Source: Selaginella tamariscina
Taxonomy: Eukaryota > Streptophyta > Lycopodiopsida > Selaginellales > Selaginellaceae
NCBI GenBank assembly: GCA_003024785.1
Contig: PUQB01000750.1
Span: 41,833-105,832, forward strand
DNA length: 64,000 bases
Direction of reading: 5' to 3'
Within the stretch, counting starts at the first letter, position 1, and each line of letters begins with the position of its first letter. Positions 1 through 10,760 of this stretch are shown here, in pieces. The translations under genes were made by a program, and so were the position numbers. The notes under the pieces were generated by a model. The model had not been told where the DNA came from. It saw only the letters and a program-made list of their open reading frames with translations, and made no database searches.

Positions 1-2985
1 TTCCAAAGAGTAGCCAGTGGTGGACCGAGCTCCTTTGTTTGTCCCCCAACTTGCATCAGTGTAAGTGACCAGCTGAGTGTCACGGCCTGAGAAGCATAGG
101 CGTGGTGAGGCGTTCCCTTTAGGTACCTGAGTACATGTTTGGCAGCCTTCCAATGGCACAAACTCGAGCAGATCCAAACTGGCTAAGCAGCATAATGGCA
201 TATGCTATGTCCGGTCTAGAGGAAGACGCCAGAAACATCAAGCAACCTATGAGGCTGCAGTACGAATCTCAGAATCACATATCTCTCCTCCCGTCTGAGG
301 CGAGTTCGGATTGACAGCACCGACGAGCATGGGAGTTTCAACTGGACGGCAGTTCTACATACCAAATGAGAGAGAAGAGATTGCACATAGTGCTGCTGGT
401 GAATCTTCAAAGTCCCAGCCTGCATATCCCGCTCAATTTGTAGGCCCAAGAACGTCTTCACCTCTCCCATGTCCTTCATCCGAAACCGTTGTGCCAAACT
501 TGCTTTCAACCTGCCAATCCCGTCTTCATCACCTCAGTGATGAGAAGATAATCCACATACAGGGCAACAATGATCCGTCCACGACCAACTCCTCACACAT
601 AGACATTGGAATCACTGTGTGTTCTCCAAAAGCCTTGTCGACGCAAAGCTTCATCAAACTTCTGGTACCACACCCGAGAAGCTTGCTTGAGACCATACAA
701 ACCTTGTTAAGGCGCCAGGCTCGAGCTGTCCCCATGCCCGGGAAAGCCTAGGGAATGCGCATGAAGATCTCCTCATGCAAATCCCCATGCAAGAACGCGG
801 TCTTCACATCCATCTGGTGCACTTGCCACCTCCTGGTGTTAGTAAGTGCCAAGAGTGCGTGGACACTAGGCAACTTCACCACAGGCAAAATGTCTCCTCA
901 TAGTCAACTCCTCACACTGGGTGAGCCTTTTGCCACGAGTCTAGCTTTGTGTCTGACATCCCCAGTCAGGGGATCCACTGTCCGTTTGAAGACCCACTTG
1001 TAGTCAACAAGTCGATGTTGGTGTGGGGCAGCACACTCCTCGAATGTGCAATTCTGCACTTGTGCATCCACTTCGTCCTGAATGGCCCGCTTCCACTCAA
1101 GAGACTCCGCTCGGTACCGCATCTTCAAAGATGGAGGGAACCTTCTCATCCACAAACATGCACATCTCAGCTTCCTCATCAAGTAGAGAAGTGGCATCTT
1201 CCAACACCTTGCGAGAAGGCACTCTTGTGCGTGGTCTGTCTGGAGCTACCACAGGATTGGCATGCCCCACCGGCGAGGGACATGAGGAGGCCAATCAACC
1301 TACTGCTCTGGCTGCTCAGGTGCCAGCTGCTCATGAACATCAACTAGTTGCTCCGGCTGTGCCTACCGCTCAGGCTGTTCAGGTGCCAACTGCTCATGGA
1401 CATCAGCATCACCTTGATCACCTCGAGCATCACCTGGTAGTTGCTCCCCAAGGCATCAAGGCCACAGTCTTCCCCTACGTCCACAAAACCAACTGGGATT
1501 AGGGGAGCCAACAAGTCATCGTCAATGAAGGAGTCCACAAGTTGTTCCGTGGAACGACACCATGTGAGGTCATCTCAACAAACACCACATCTGTGCTGAT
1601 GATGGTGCATTTGTCCACCGGTTCCATAGCCTGTATGCTTTCCGACGCTGTTCATCATCTTGTGCATAGCCAACAAAGATCAACTTTTGGCTCTTGGGGT
1701 CCAGCTTCTTCCGCAGCTGGTCAAGAATATGGGCATACGCTGTGCAACCAAACACCCTGAGATGGGATACATCAGGCTTCAGACCCGTCCATGCTCTGCC
1801 AAACCTCCTTGCCCAAATGTGCATGAGCAAGAAGGTTGCGTGCTGCATTCACCAGCATTCGGTTCTTCCTCTCAGCCACGCCATTCTGTTGGGAGGTGTA
1901 CCGGGTGGTGACGTGGTGTTGAATACCGACATTCCGACACAACTCTTGCATGGTGGAGTTAAGGTATTCCTTGCCACCGTCCGTGCGCAAGGCCTTAAGC
2001 TTCTTGCCAACTTGAGTTTCCACCGCAGCTCTGTACACGCGGAAGGCCTCCACCATCTCATTTTTACGACGTAGGAAGAAAAGTTTGGTGAGGTGACTGA
2101 AGTCATAATGAACGTAAGAACGTAACGTGCCAAAATGACTCGGGACGTCCATGGGCCCACATAGGTCGGAGTGCACAAGCTCCAAGAGTTCTAAAGAGCG
2201 GTGCTTTGAAGATCCAAAACTTCAGTTATGATGTTTGCCCAACACACATGACTCACAAAATGCATGTGAAAAACCAGGCCTCAGATCCAGCCCTTCCACC
2301 ATGTAGTTGGACACAAGCTCGTTAGTGCCTTGTGATTTGCATGACCCAACCGGCAATGCCACAAATAGGCATCTGCACCAACGACGTTCTCAGCGGCTAC
2401 AGCAAGATGAGGGTGTGAGAGAATCTCATACAAGTTTCCACGCCGCTTGGCGTGGAGAACTTTCCCCCAGTCACACAGAAATCCAACTTGTCATATAAAT
2501 ATGCACCATGACTAATAAACACGATCAACTTCCCGTCGTCACACAACCTTGCCACCAACATAAGGTTTTTCTGCATACCTGGACGTGCAAGGTGTCTTTG
2601 AACATCATCTCCCCACCGTATTGAAGTGGGAGTGTCAAAGTGCCTCAACCAACAATGTCCAATCGGGCATTGTTCCCCAACACCACACCACTTGAATTGG
2701 GATATACTGTTCAAACATCAACTTGTTATTAAGTCATGAGGCTAGTACAACCTGAATCAAGCACCCAGGAATGCATCTTCCCGCTGCTCTCAGCATTGAG
2801 GGACTCCTCCACTACAAAGGACTCTTCTTCCCATTCACCTTCTTCACTTTCAACACCGACATTAGCCTTCCCATTGCATGGGGGCAGTCCCTACCCAGTG
2901 TCCAAACCCTCGGCATATCTTGCATTGGTCATGGCCAAGCCGACCTTCTCGTCCTCGACCCTACGTCCTCGTGCACCCTTCTCCG
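1..2985 (-). pseudogene. Copia-1 pol: protease, integrase, RT, RNase H remnants
   Basis: Recognisable pieces in element order: protease active site LDSGCTS near 2750; integrase core about 2185-1772 with HSDLCGP, RTDGGKEY and NGVAERKNR (the DDE residues); RT start about 1197-904 with VDYKWVFKRTVDPLTGD; RT palm near 560-530 reading YVDYLLI; GEVKTFLGLQIERD near 450; RNase H motif YTDASWG..STTGY near 1-60. Frames change repeatedly and stops interrupt. The Asp-to-Tyr change in the YVDD box alone would abolish polymerase activity. Confidence 0.9.
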
Positions 2986-3004
2986 GTTCCCCTTTGAAAG
3001 CTAC

Positions 3005-3760
3005 TCATCCACGTCCACCTCGGCCAGCCCAAGCATTGCATGAACCGTGGGCTAGAGGCAGCAAGGGTGCAACAACATCACGCCCAGCAAGCTCATGCTT
3101 GGGAACCCGTTGCTTGGCATACATCACTTCATGCAAAGCATTGATTTTGGCCTTCTCCTTGCGGAGCAAGGCTGTGGCCACAAGCTTGGCCACCGCCATT
3201 TCAAATGTGAGATTGTCCTCACGATTAAGAGCCTTGACATCCCTGTCCACTGAGTAGGGAGGGATCGGTAAAGCTTCACCTTTTGCATGGAATTCGGATG
3301 ATATGCTCGTCCCTTGAGCAACAAGTTCAGCAAAGAGCCGACTTAGCTTGTCCGCATGCTCCTGCATGTCTCCATCTTCGTAGACACAAGCCTCAAGCTT
3401 CGAGTGGATCCGCATGACTTCTATATTGGTCTTTTTCCCGTAGGTGTCCGACAGCCACTTCCAAACTTCAGTAGGGGACTTGTCAGTATCCACCTTGAGC
3501 ATAATCCATGGGCTGAGGTAAGTGCAGATGCAGCCCACGACGTGCTCAGCCCGCACTTTCCACTCTTGATGGATTCTAAGGGTCTCATTGGAGTTGCCCT
3601 CCGGCGGCTCCGAGTCAGTCCCACAGACGAGCCCAAAAACTCCTTTGACATGAAACCGAGTCTCCAACAACTTCTTCCACAACAGAAAGTTCTGCCCCTT
3701 GAACACAAAGGGCTTGCTCCTACGCGAGCTTCCAAAGGAATCCTCACCAGATTCAGCCAT
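3005..3760 (-). CDS. Copia-1 gag (UBN2-type)
   Basis: A 251-codon open frame starting MAESGEDSFGSSRR. The N-terminal part has the Copia gag signature FKGQNFLLWKKLLETRF (about residues 20-35), followed by a helical domain with VWKWLSDTYGKK and IHSKLEACVYEDGDMQEH, as in UBN2/retrotran_gag proteins. In an active element this forms the virus-like particle. The frame runs into a glycine-rich AGRGGRG stretch; the zinc-knuckle region beyond about 3000 is in broken frames. It is the longest intact piece of this otherwise decayed element. Confidence 0.85.
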   Translation of the reverse strand: MAESGEDSFGSSRRSKPFVFKGQNFLLWKKLLETRFHVKGVFGLVCGTDSEPPEGNSNETLRIHQEWKVRAEHVVGCICTYLSPWIMLKVDTDKSPTEVWKWLSDTYGKKTNIEVMRIHSKLEACVYEDGDMQEHADKLSRLFAELVAQGTSISSEFHAKGEALPIPPYSVDRDVKALNREDNLTFEMAVAKLVATALLRKEKAKINALHEVMYAKQRVPKHELAGRDVVAPLLPLAHGSCNAWAGRGGRG

Positions 3761-3950
3761 GGCCTCCCACTAGGCTACATTGCACATTTATCTTTACCAA
3801 ATTCGGTCATGGCCTCCCACTAAGCTACATTACACATTGATCCTTACCAGATTCAGTTATGACCTTCCACTAGGCTACATTACACGTTGATCCTTATCAG
3901 ATTCAGTCGTGGCCTCCCACTAGGTTACATTACACATTGATCCTCGCCCA
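3741..3950 (-). repeat. Four 50-bp tandem repeats spanning the Copia-1 gag start
   Basis: The segment around TGGCCTCCCACTAGGCTACA recurs with exact 50-bp spacing (landmarks 3758, 3808, 3858, 3908). The gag start codon at 3760 lies in the innermost unit, and one upstream unit retains an ATG. The unit length is not a multiple of three, so the duplication places out-of-phase start regions upstream of gag. Confidence 0.85.
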
Positions 3951-3960
3951 GATCGGAAGA

Positions 3961-3972
3961 GATCTAATACCA
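3961..3972 (-). other. Primer binding site of Copia-1
   Basis: The minus strand reads TGGTATTAGATC immediately after the LTR end. This is a decayed form of the TGGTATCAGAGC initiator-tRNA-Met primer site typical of plant Copia elements. Confidence 0.75.
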
Positions 3973-4111
3973 TGTTCATAACTAAATCACGGCCGCACCG
4001 AGATCAAACCTCAACCCTAACGGATAGTACGCGCTGCACAACGGCTGGCATTCGTGCTCACCAAAAACCCTAAAACCCTAGTATATTGGAGCATCAGTTT
4101 ATGTCTCAACA
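3973..4111 (-). repeat. 5' LTR of Copia-1 (about 139 bp)
   Basis: On the minus strand the segment starts TGTTGAGACATAAACTG and ends AACA directly before the PBS. It carries short telomere-like CCCTAAAACCCTA near 4066-4081. The right border is supported by resumption of phosphorylase homology at 4112. The partner LTR is outside the window. Confidence 0.8.
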
Positions 4112-4116
4112 ATTTC
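4112..4116. other. Probable right half of the Copia-1 target-site duplication (ATTTC)
   Basis: The five bases next to the LTR (ATTTC) match the homologous host position in the phosphorylase gene of arm 2. The matching left copy would lie outside the window, so this remains inferred. Confidence 0.45.
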
Positions 4117-4673
4117 AGTCAATATACATTTCGGACTGGGAACGGTGACAATCTCCTGGGTGATGTATCGATTCAACTCCAGAAGTTCGTAAGCGTGCTA
4201 AAAGTTGATAAGCACTTGCACAAAGTTGCTAGAAACTAGAGGTAATTGAATATATATGTATGTATGTATGTATTACCGGGATTTCATGCTCAGAACATTG
4301 GGCGCGTCTTCATTAGACATGGAATCAGCTGCCGTAGCCCCTTGTAAGATATTAACGTGTGTACATATTTAAATGTGTTAAAACAAAGACGGTATATATA
4401 TGTGTCACTGATGTTTTTGTGTGTGATGCAGACGTGTGTATCGAACAATGTACCTTTTATACTAATCAGGTCCATATCAGATTCGGCGGGAAACTCCGAG
4501 GGTATAAATAAATGAGGCATCTATATCTTGCATCTGCAAATGCTGTCAAGCTTTTAAGAGAGTTTATCCGCTTGCTTCCAGTACAATATCCAAGGACTAT
4601 TGATATGTAGATAAAAGGAAAAGCCCACGAAAGTGGTGTTGAAGTTTGCATAAGAAATATAGATATATCCATC
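4112..4673 (+). pseudogene. Phosphorylase (bark-storage-type) pseudogene fragment, arm 1
   Basis: Fragments match the intact-looking gene at 18914-20448 in inverted orientation. The end of exon 4 (GNGDNLLGDV, 4140-4240) has an internal deletion. Exon 5 keeps only its 3' part with LDMESAA near 4310. The last exon (4432-4673) has SNNVPFILIRS then a stop in AATAAATGA. The 5' exons are missing because Copia-1 sits at 4111; they may lie beyond the window. This copy retains the sequence that the other copy has lost in its last exon, and vice versa. Confidence 0.8.
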
Positions 4674-4799
4674 GATCTAAGATGTGAACACTCCATGTAT
4701 ACACAGACAGAGATCGCTGCATATTTACCTATATTTATCGGACAGAGTAAATATCAAAGCACATGACACCAGTATTTCCCAGACAATCCTGACAACGCT

Positions 4800-5115
4800 G
4801 GAGTTATTGAGGATGGTAGAGCTTGCTTTGTGGACATGCAGGCGTGTTAGTGGCACACTCGAGCACTATGGCTGCTTGATGGATATGCTGGCAAGGTCCA
4901 AGCATCTGCAAGACGCGGAGGAGTTGACATTGCTGCTGGGCGCTTGTAAAACTGGGATGTCGAGAAAGCGGGGCATTCGGTGGAGATGATACTCAGCCTT
5001 ACAATGCCATGCCGTATGTGTACTTCAAGGCATGTATAACGAGAACAGTCGGAGTGAAGACTGTTCTGTTGAGGAAGCTCATGAGGGAGAGGGGCATCCC
5101 CACAATGCCCCTCTA
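4800..5115 (+). pseudogene. PPR protein fragment, arm 1
   Basis: The translation contains LEHYGCLMDMLARSKHLQDA and LLLGACKTGMSRK, matching the end of plant pentatricopeptide-repeat proteins of the E/DYW type (consensus HYGCLVDMLGR and GACKTHGDVE). Only about 100 codons remain, with frame breaks. The inverted counterpart is at 18490-18750. PPR proteins bind organellar RNA; this piece is too short to act. Confidence 0.75.
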
Positions 5116-5707
5116 GGTTTTTCTTAGCATTGATCACATACTCGCTTGGCACAAAGGGATGTAACAAGTCAGTGAAGGGTCGTAGATTATTTTAAAATGT
5201 CAAGTTTGATCTTTGGAAGGACTCAGGACCCTGATCAGGCTCGCAAACTCTTATGTACCAGGCCAAGGACAAGAGGTAACCCAGAAAAGCCAAATGCGAG
5301 GCCACAAGTACGAGGTAGGAAGCGTCCCTAGAATGTAAGGCACCAAAGCCATGACCAGGTCCACCAACATGCCTGCGAGGGCAACCACAAAGAGCTTCAC
5401 CTGGAATATGGGTGCCCCAAGTTCACCAGACTCCCTTGCCTCGCTCACCATGGGGTAGAGTGGTCCAGTGGTGATGCTCATGTAAGCAAGCACGAAGCAA
5501 GTGAAGAAAGCCTCTTGCTCGTCAACTGTTTGTGCAGCCAGTAGAAGACCAAATGGACACTGAACAAGACAGGTATGAAGATGAACACGATAGAGTCGGA
5601 TGTGCAGAATTTTGCCCTGGAACTCACTGGTCCTTTCTGAGCGAAGTAGTCCCCCAGCCGTATGACGATGTTTGTGTACGTGAGGGACCTCGCGATGCTT
5701 GCAAACA

Positions 5708-5842
5708 TTGTGAACAATCCTGCTTGTGTTTAATCTAACTGTTAGCCAAAAAGGATTGTGAACAATCCTGCTTGTGTTTAATCTAACTGTTAGCCAAAAA
5801 GGATTGTGAACAATCCTGCTTGTGTTTAATCTAACTGTTAGC
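5708..5842 (-). repeat. 48-bp tandem triplication at an intron 3' end
   Basis: Three units starting TTGTGAACAATCC at 5708, 5756 and 5804. Arm 2 has only one copy of the corresponding sequence (about 17785-17815). Read on the minus strand, each unit carries ACACAAGCAG before GATTGTTCACAAT, so three equivalent splice acceptors are stacked before one exon. Confidence 0.9.
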
Positions 5843-6446
5843 TGTTAGTTTCGTACCCGAGGAGAGTGCAACTTGGGCAGCCCTGGCGCTGCTTGTGATA
5901 GATTCAACGGATGATGATCCTCCATTGTAAGCAGTAGACAATAAGGAGGCCGCTATTGACATTTTGAAGAGCCGGGACATGTGAGGCAGGATCTGGTCCC
6001 TAGAGAGGACAATGTAGCCCACTCATGATGGGTACACCTCGGTGGAGGTGCCCAGAATGGTGAAGAGGGCGTTCATGCGTGGATTTCTTAAATTCTCAGC
6101 CCTGCGTGAGTAGTCTAGTGAGCAGTGAGAAGTAGTCATAAGAATGAATGCACTCACCCTTGAAGCTTCCAAGTCCTCGGCACTAAATTCACTAGCCTCC
6201 ACAGGTGAATAAGTGGTAAAAAGTAAGCAGACCTATACGGCCCATCTTCCTTTTTGAACTTGAACCTGAAAATGATGGCGTTGAGGGTGTGCCGTGACCA
6301 GGATGAAGTAGAAGTAGATGGTAACCTCACTTGCGAGGTTATGGCAAAAGTAGTCACACTTGTGCTGCCTCTTTAGGTGGATGAATCTTGGGTGAGGGCG
6401 TGCATACTCGAATGCAACAGCCAAATTGCTGAAGAAATCAAAAGAG

Positions 6447-6451
6447 GTAGG
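6447..6451. other. Copia-2 target-site duplication, left (GTAGG)
   Basis: GTAGG precedes the 5' LTR and is repeated at 10938-10942 after the 3' LTR. The empty site in arm 2 reads CTACCTACCTCTTGATTTC on the opposite strand, with no element. Confidence 0.95.
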
Positions 6452-6629
6452 TGTTGAGCTGAAATCAAGGAGATGACAGCCTCAATCTCCGGCAGCTTCT
6501 TCGGCCGCTTTCAAGGCTTAACAGTCGCCAAGATATTTTCAACGTAGAGTTGTATATATGCTATGCGTGAACTAATAAGCATTACAGTTGTTTCTTTTCT
6601 TTTCTGATTAAAGATCTTTCATTCTGTCA
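6452..6629 (+). repeat. 5' LTR of Copia-2 (178 bp)
   Basis: Starts TGTTGAGCTGAAATCAAGG and ends TTCATTCTGTCA. Differs from the 3' LTR at GGCTTAAC/GGCTCAAC and by an extra T in GTTGTATATATGC. Confidence 0.97.
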
Positions 6630-7585
6630 TGGTATCGGAGCAGGGTCAGAAAGATGGAGATGCTGCTACCGTCACATTCTCCAACGGCCGTTCCATTACC
6701 ATTTTTGATGGTTCTGGAAATTTCTCAAGCTGGAGACGCCGAATGGAACTCATCCTCAAAGGCGAGGGAGTTTGGGGCGTGGTCAATGGAGACGAGCTCA
6801 AACCAGGAGCCGATGCTGGATACCAAAAGCTGGACACCTGGAGCCGGCGAGAGGATAAAGGCACGGCAACGATTGGATTAGCTGTGACGGAGAGTGTGTT
6901 AGATGATCTCAATCTCGAGGAGAACTACACCAGCAAAGATCTGTGGAAGAAGCTCTGCGACAAGCACAAGTTGCAGACTCATGTGCAGATTGGACACCTC
7001 TACACAGAGATGGTCAATATGCGGTGGTCCGAATCCGAGAACTTTGACCAGTTCGTGGACAACATGAAGAACACGTACAGGCAAATTGAGGAGTCCGACA
7101 AAGACAACAAGCTTCCTCCTTCCCTCCAAAATTACTTCTTTCTTCGTTCTTTACCCAACTCTTTTCACTCCCTTCGAAGCAATTTGATGCAGGTTGAGAA
7201 GCTTCAACTTAGCCGTGCAATACTTGCCGTTAAGGAGGAGATAATCATGCGGAAGGATGTGGGAATTGGCAGCTCAAATTCTGATCAAGCCTTGTTTGTA
7301 GGAACTTCTAAGCAAATTGCAAGGAAGAAAAAGAACAAGGGAAAATCAGAAGGGGAGTTGAACACGTCCAAGTTGAAGGAGAATGGGAAGGATAAGAAAA
7401 AGAAAAATTGTGGTTACTGTAACAAAGCTAACCATGATGAAAGTGAATGCAGATTGAAGATGAAACATCTTCAAAAGCAATTGGAGAGATCAAGTCTAGG
7501 AAGACATCAGCTAACTATGGACGCCTACTTGAGGAGGCTTGTGTTGCTGAGATCAAAACCGAAGCTTGCAATAACACAACGGTAA
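6629..7585 (+). CDS. Copia-2 gag (UBN2 type with CCHC zinc knuckle)
   Basis: A 318-codon frame. The gag fold begins FDGSGNFSSWRRRMELIL (about residues 25-42) and continues with KDLWKKLCDKHKLQTHVQI and FLRSLPNSFHSLRSNL. A lysine-rich stretch precedes the zinc knuckle CGYCNKANHDESEC (CX2CX4HX4C, near residues 261-274). The only upstream in-frame ATG is at 6629-6631, formed by the last A of the LTR and the TG of the PBS; no other Met occurs before the conserved fold. After the knuckle the pol frame continues in -1 phase within the 7447-7585 overlap. Confidence 0.88.
   Translation: MVSEQGQKDGDAATVTFSNGRSITIFDGSGNFSSWRRRMELILKGEGVWGVVNGDELKPGADAGYQKLDTWSRREDKGTATIGLAVTESVLDDLNLEENYTSKDLWKKLCDKHKLQTHVQIGHLYTEMVNMRWSESENFDQFVDNMKNTYRQIEESDKDNKLPPSLQNYFFLRSLPNSFHSLRSNLMQVEKLQLSRAILAVKEEIIMRKDVGIGSSNSDQALFVGTSKQIARKKKNKGKSEGELNTSKLKENGKDKKKKNCGYCNKANHDESECRLKMKHLQKQLERSSLGRHQLTMDAYLRRLVLLRSKPKLAITQR
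6630..6641 (+). other. Copia-2 primer binding site
   Basis: TGGTATCGGAGC directly abuts the LTR terminal CA. It differs by one base from the common plant TGGTATCAGAGC complement of initiator tRNA-Met. Confidence 0.85.
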
Positions 7586-10500
7586 AAGGTTCTTTTGTGA
7601 TAGATTCTGGTGCTACTACTCACCTAACTTGGCATAAGGATCATTATGTTAAGTATCGTGACTGTCTTGGCCAACATGCAGTTCAACTGGGAGACAATAG
7701 TGAGCATCACGTGCATGGAATCGGTGATATCAGCATTCACACATCTGAAGGGGATCTCACACTCGCTGGGGTAATGTTTGCTCCTTCCTTACGCAAAGAT
7801 TTACTTTCTGTTGCTAAAATAACTGATATGGGTAATACGGTCGTTTTTAACGATACGACTTGTATTATCCAAAGAAAGTATTCTAACAACGTGGTTGCCG
7901 TAGCACCTAGGAAAGGAAATTTGTACCATCTTACGGATAAGGTGTCAACCAATTCCTTAATTCTTGCCTCAGTTGGCAAAGGTAGTTGTGACCTTTGGCA
8001 CAAGCGACTAGGTCATTGCTCAATTTCCGGGATTGAAAGTTTGAGACCAATGGTAAATGGTTTGAATGTATCTAACGATTTGACTCTTTCTCCATGCGAG
8101 GCATGTGCTCTTGGCAAGCATCATCGCCAACCATTCAAAACAATCGGGAGTAGGGCACATGAACTGTTGGAGCTTGTCCATAGTGACGTCTGTGGCCCAA
8201 TCCGTATTCCATCTTTTAGCAAGGCTAAGTATTTCCTAACCTTTACGGATGATCTTAGTCGAAAAACTTGGGTTTATTTCTTAAAAACTAAATCTGAAGT
8301 TTTGGATTGCTTTATAGAATGGAAAGCATTGGTGGAGAACCAAACTGGTTGCCGGATCAAAAAGTTGAGGACTGATAATGGTGGTGAATTTGTGAATCGC
8401 AGTTTCAATCAGCTATGTTCCACTTCTGGGATTCAACGCCAACTCACCGAACCATATACACCTCAACATAATGGGGTCGCAGAAAGAAAGAATCGTTCTA
8501 TCGTGGATATAGCAAGATGTCTTCTTGCACATGCAAATGCTCCTGAGAAATTTTGGGCAGAAGCCGTAAGGTATGCAGTTTTCTTCTTAACCATCGTCCC
8601 ACTGTCGCAGTTTAGAGGAAAACTCCTGAAGAACGGTTTACGGGAATTAAGCCTGATGTGGCTAATCTACGTATTTTTGGGTGTACTGCTTATCGACATA
8701 TTCCCTCAGATCTACGTTCAAAATTTGAACCTTCTGGACAACGACTAATGTTTGTAGGCATGTCAGAGACAAGTCCTCATGCTTACCGTTTGATGAATCC
8801 ATCGACTAGCACTGTTCACGTCTGTAGGCAGGAAGAGGTACAATTTTTTGAGGAAACTTCTTATTTTGAGACAGCTTCTATTCCTGACCTTGATTTTGTG
8901 ACGTTTCCACATGAGTGGCTCTGGGACGACAACATTCTTGATGCAGATGTTTGGAATGATTATCCTGCTGTAGAGTCTCTTGATCAAGGAGGAGCTGACT
9001 CAGTGATCCAAGCTGATAATGAACCAGTTGAATCCACGTCTCCATCTCCAGTGATAGTTGATCCTACACCAGCAATTGAGGAGCTAGGAAGAGGAAAGCG
9101 GATGAAAATTCCAAGCAAGAAAGCCATTGAAAATGCAGAGTGCTCGTATGCTTTTACCTCTAATCTCTTAGAATTTTGTGCAGCTGCCTGTGTGCTAGAG
9201 CCAATCTCTTTTAAAGAGGCTATGGCTAGCTCGGATAATGTTCACTGGAAGGAAGCGATGGATAGGGAGATTGACTCTATCACGCATGGGAACCTTTGAG
9301 GTCACAGTTTTACCAAAGGGAGCCTCAGCTCTTGGCTGCCGCTGGGTCTATAAGACTAAGTTGAATGCAGATGGCTCCATCAATTGTCACAAAGCACGGC
9401 TCGTGGCACAGGGTTTCAAACAACAGTATGGCGTTGACTATCTCGAGACTTACTCTCCGGTGGTAAAAATGATAAGCATTCGAATTTTACTTTCTTTTGC
9501 TGCTCATTTTGATCTTGAGATTCATCATACTGACATTAAAACAGCATTTTTAAATGGAGATTTACTGGAAGAAGTTTATCTCCAACAGCCCGAAGGTTAT
9601 GTTGTTCCTGGAAAGGAGCACCTTGTATGGAAACTCAAGAAAGCTCTTTATGGGCTTAAGCAAGCATCGCGAGCTTGGTGGCAGAAAATTGATGCATTTT
9701 TCAAAGCGGACGGTTTCACACCCATTTCTCCAGAATCCAACGTCTACATTAAAAGGGAAGGAAAGTTTTTACTTATAGTTGCTCTTTACGTAGATGATTC
9801 ACTTTTGATTTGCAATAGCATTGATTATTTGAAGTGTTTTAAGGCAAAACTTGGAAAGGTTTTTGCTATGGAGGATCTTGGGGAAGCACGGTATTTTCTA
9901 GGACTGGAGATTTACCGTGATAGGAAACGACGTCTACTTCATGTATCTCAACAACAGTACTTGACCAAAGTACTTGAGACGTATGGCTATGCTGATTGCA
10001 ATCCATCTCTTGTACCTATGGAACCTGGTAACATCAAGTTCTTAACCAAGGCTGAATGTCCTTCTAGCAAGGAGGAGCAACATGCCATGCAAAAGGTACC
10101 GTTTCGAAATCTACTTGGAAGTCTAATGTATGCTATGGTGTGTAGCCGCCCTGATTTAGCCTACGTGGTCATTGCTCTTAGCCAGTTTTCCGCTAATCCA
10201 GGTAGAAAGCATTGGGACATGGCTAAATCGGTGATGCGTTATGTAAAGCAGACGCTTGGTTATGGGGTGTTATACCAACCTAGCGAGATGTTCACGTTAA
10301 CTGCCTACAGTGACAGCAGCTTGGCAGATGACCGTGACAGTTACAAGTCCACTACAGGTTTTTGTTTCCAGCTTGGAAGCAGTCTAGTTCTATGGAGCAG
10401 CAAGAAGCAAGTTCACGTTGCTCTCTCTTCTACAGAGGCAGAAATATCACCAACCAAGCTTCATGTTGACAACAAAGGAGCTATCGATTGGTGTAACAGT

Positions 10501-10692
10501 GAGGTAACACACTGGAAGTCTCGACATGTTGCCAAGCATTATCATTATGTTCGAGATTTGGTAAAAGCAGGATTGTTGAAAGTTGAACACATTTCTTCAC
10601 GTCAGCAGCTTGCAGACATTTTCACAAAGCCACTGGCCAAAGAATTATTTATTGAGCATCGGTCAGCAATTGGAGTCGTGGCAAGGCCTTGA
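7447..10692 (+). pseudogene. Copia-2 pol polyprotein, broken in three or more places
   Basis: Protease VIDSGATTHLTW (near 7600); GAG-pre-integrase with LWHKRLGHCSISG and CEACALGKHHRQPF; integrase core with HSDVCGP, FTDDLSRKTWV, RTDNGGEF and NGVAERKNRS; RT with CRWVYKTKLNADGSI, TDIKTAFLNGDL and YVDDSLLI (near 9793); RNase H with AYSDSSLADD and ADIFTKPL. Breaks: a one-base loss near 8590 (CTTAACC where CTTAAACC fits), an in-frame TAG at 8613, a frame change near 9285, and about 30 codons missing from RNase H near 10446 (STEAEI runs straight into SPTKLHVDNKGA). Confidence 0.92.
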
Positions 10693-10760
10693 CTGAGGAG
10701 GAGGTAAAGTACAGATGCAAAGCAGCCGCAGCAGCAGTCATCACCCTTGTTTAGGAGGAG

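Larger units (their letters stand above)
1..4111 (-). mobile_element. Copia-1 LTR retrotransposon, 5' part, decayed, cut by window edge
   Basis: Read on the minus strand the order is 5' LTR (4111-3973), PBS, leader with 50-bp repeats, gag, protease, integrase, reverse transcriptase and RNase H, which is the Ty1/Copia order with integrase before RT. The window begins inside RNase H (motif YTDASWG near position 30), so the 3' LTR lies outside. The reading frame is broken many times in pol. The RT active site reads YVDY instead of YVDD near 545. It sits inside the phosphorylase pseudogene of arm 1: homology to arm 2 resumes exactly at 4112. Old and inactive. Confidence 0.93.
5198..6451 (-). pseudogene. 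Multi-pass membrane protein gene, arm 1, 3' part (split by Copia-2)
   Basis: On the minus strand exons match the copy at 16990-18321. One segment (about 5719-5198) encodes LFTMFASIARSLTYTN followed by hydrophobic stretches IVFIFIPVLFSVHLVFYWLH and ITTGPLYPMVSEA. Another (about 6100-5850) encodes GYIVLSRDQILPHMSRLF. At least six membrane segments are visible in total. I do not recognise the family. Frames are broken by stops and the gene is cut by Copia-2 at 6451/10943. The intron upstream of the LFTMFAS exon carries a 48-bp triplication absent from arm 2. Confidence 0.65.
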
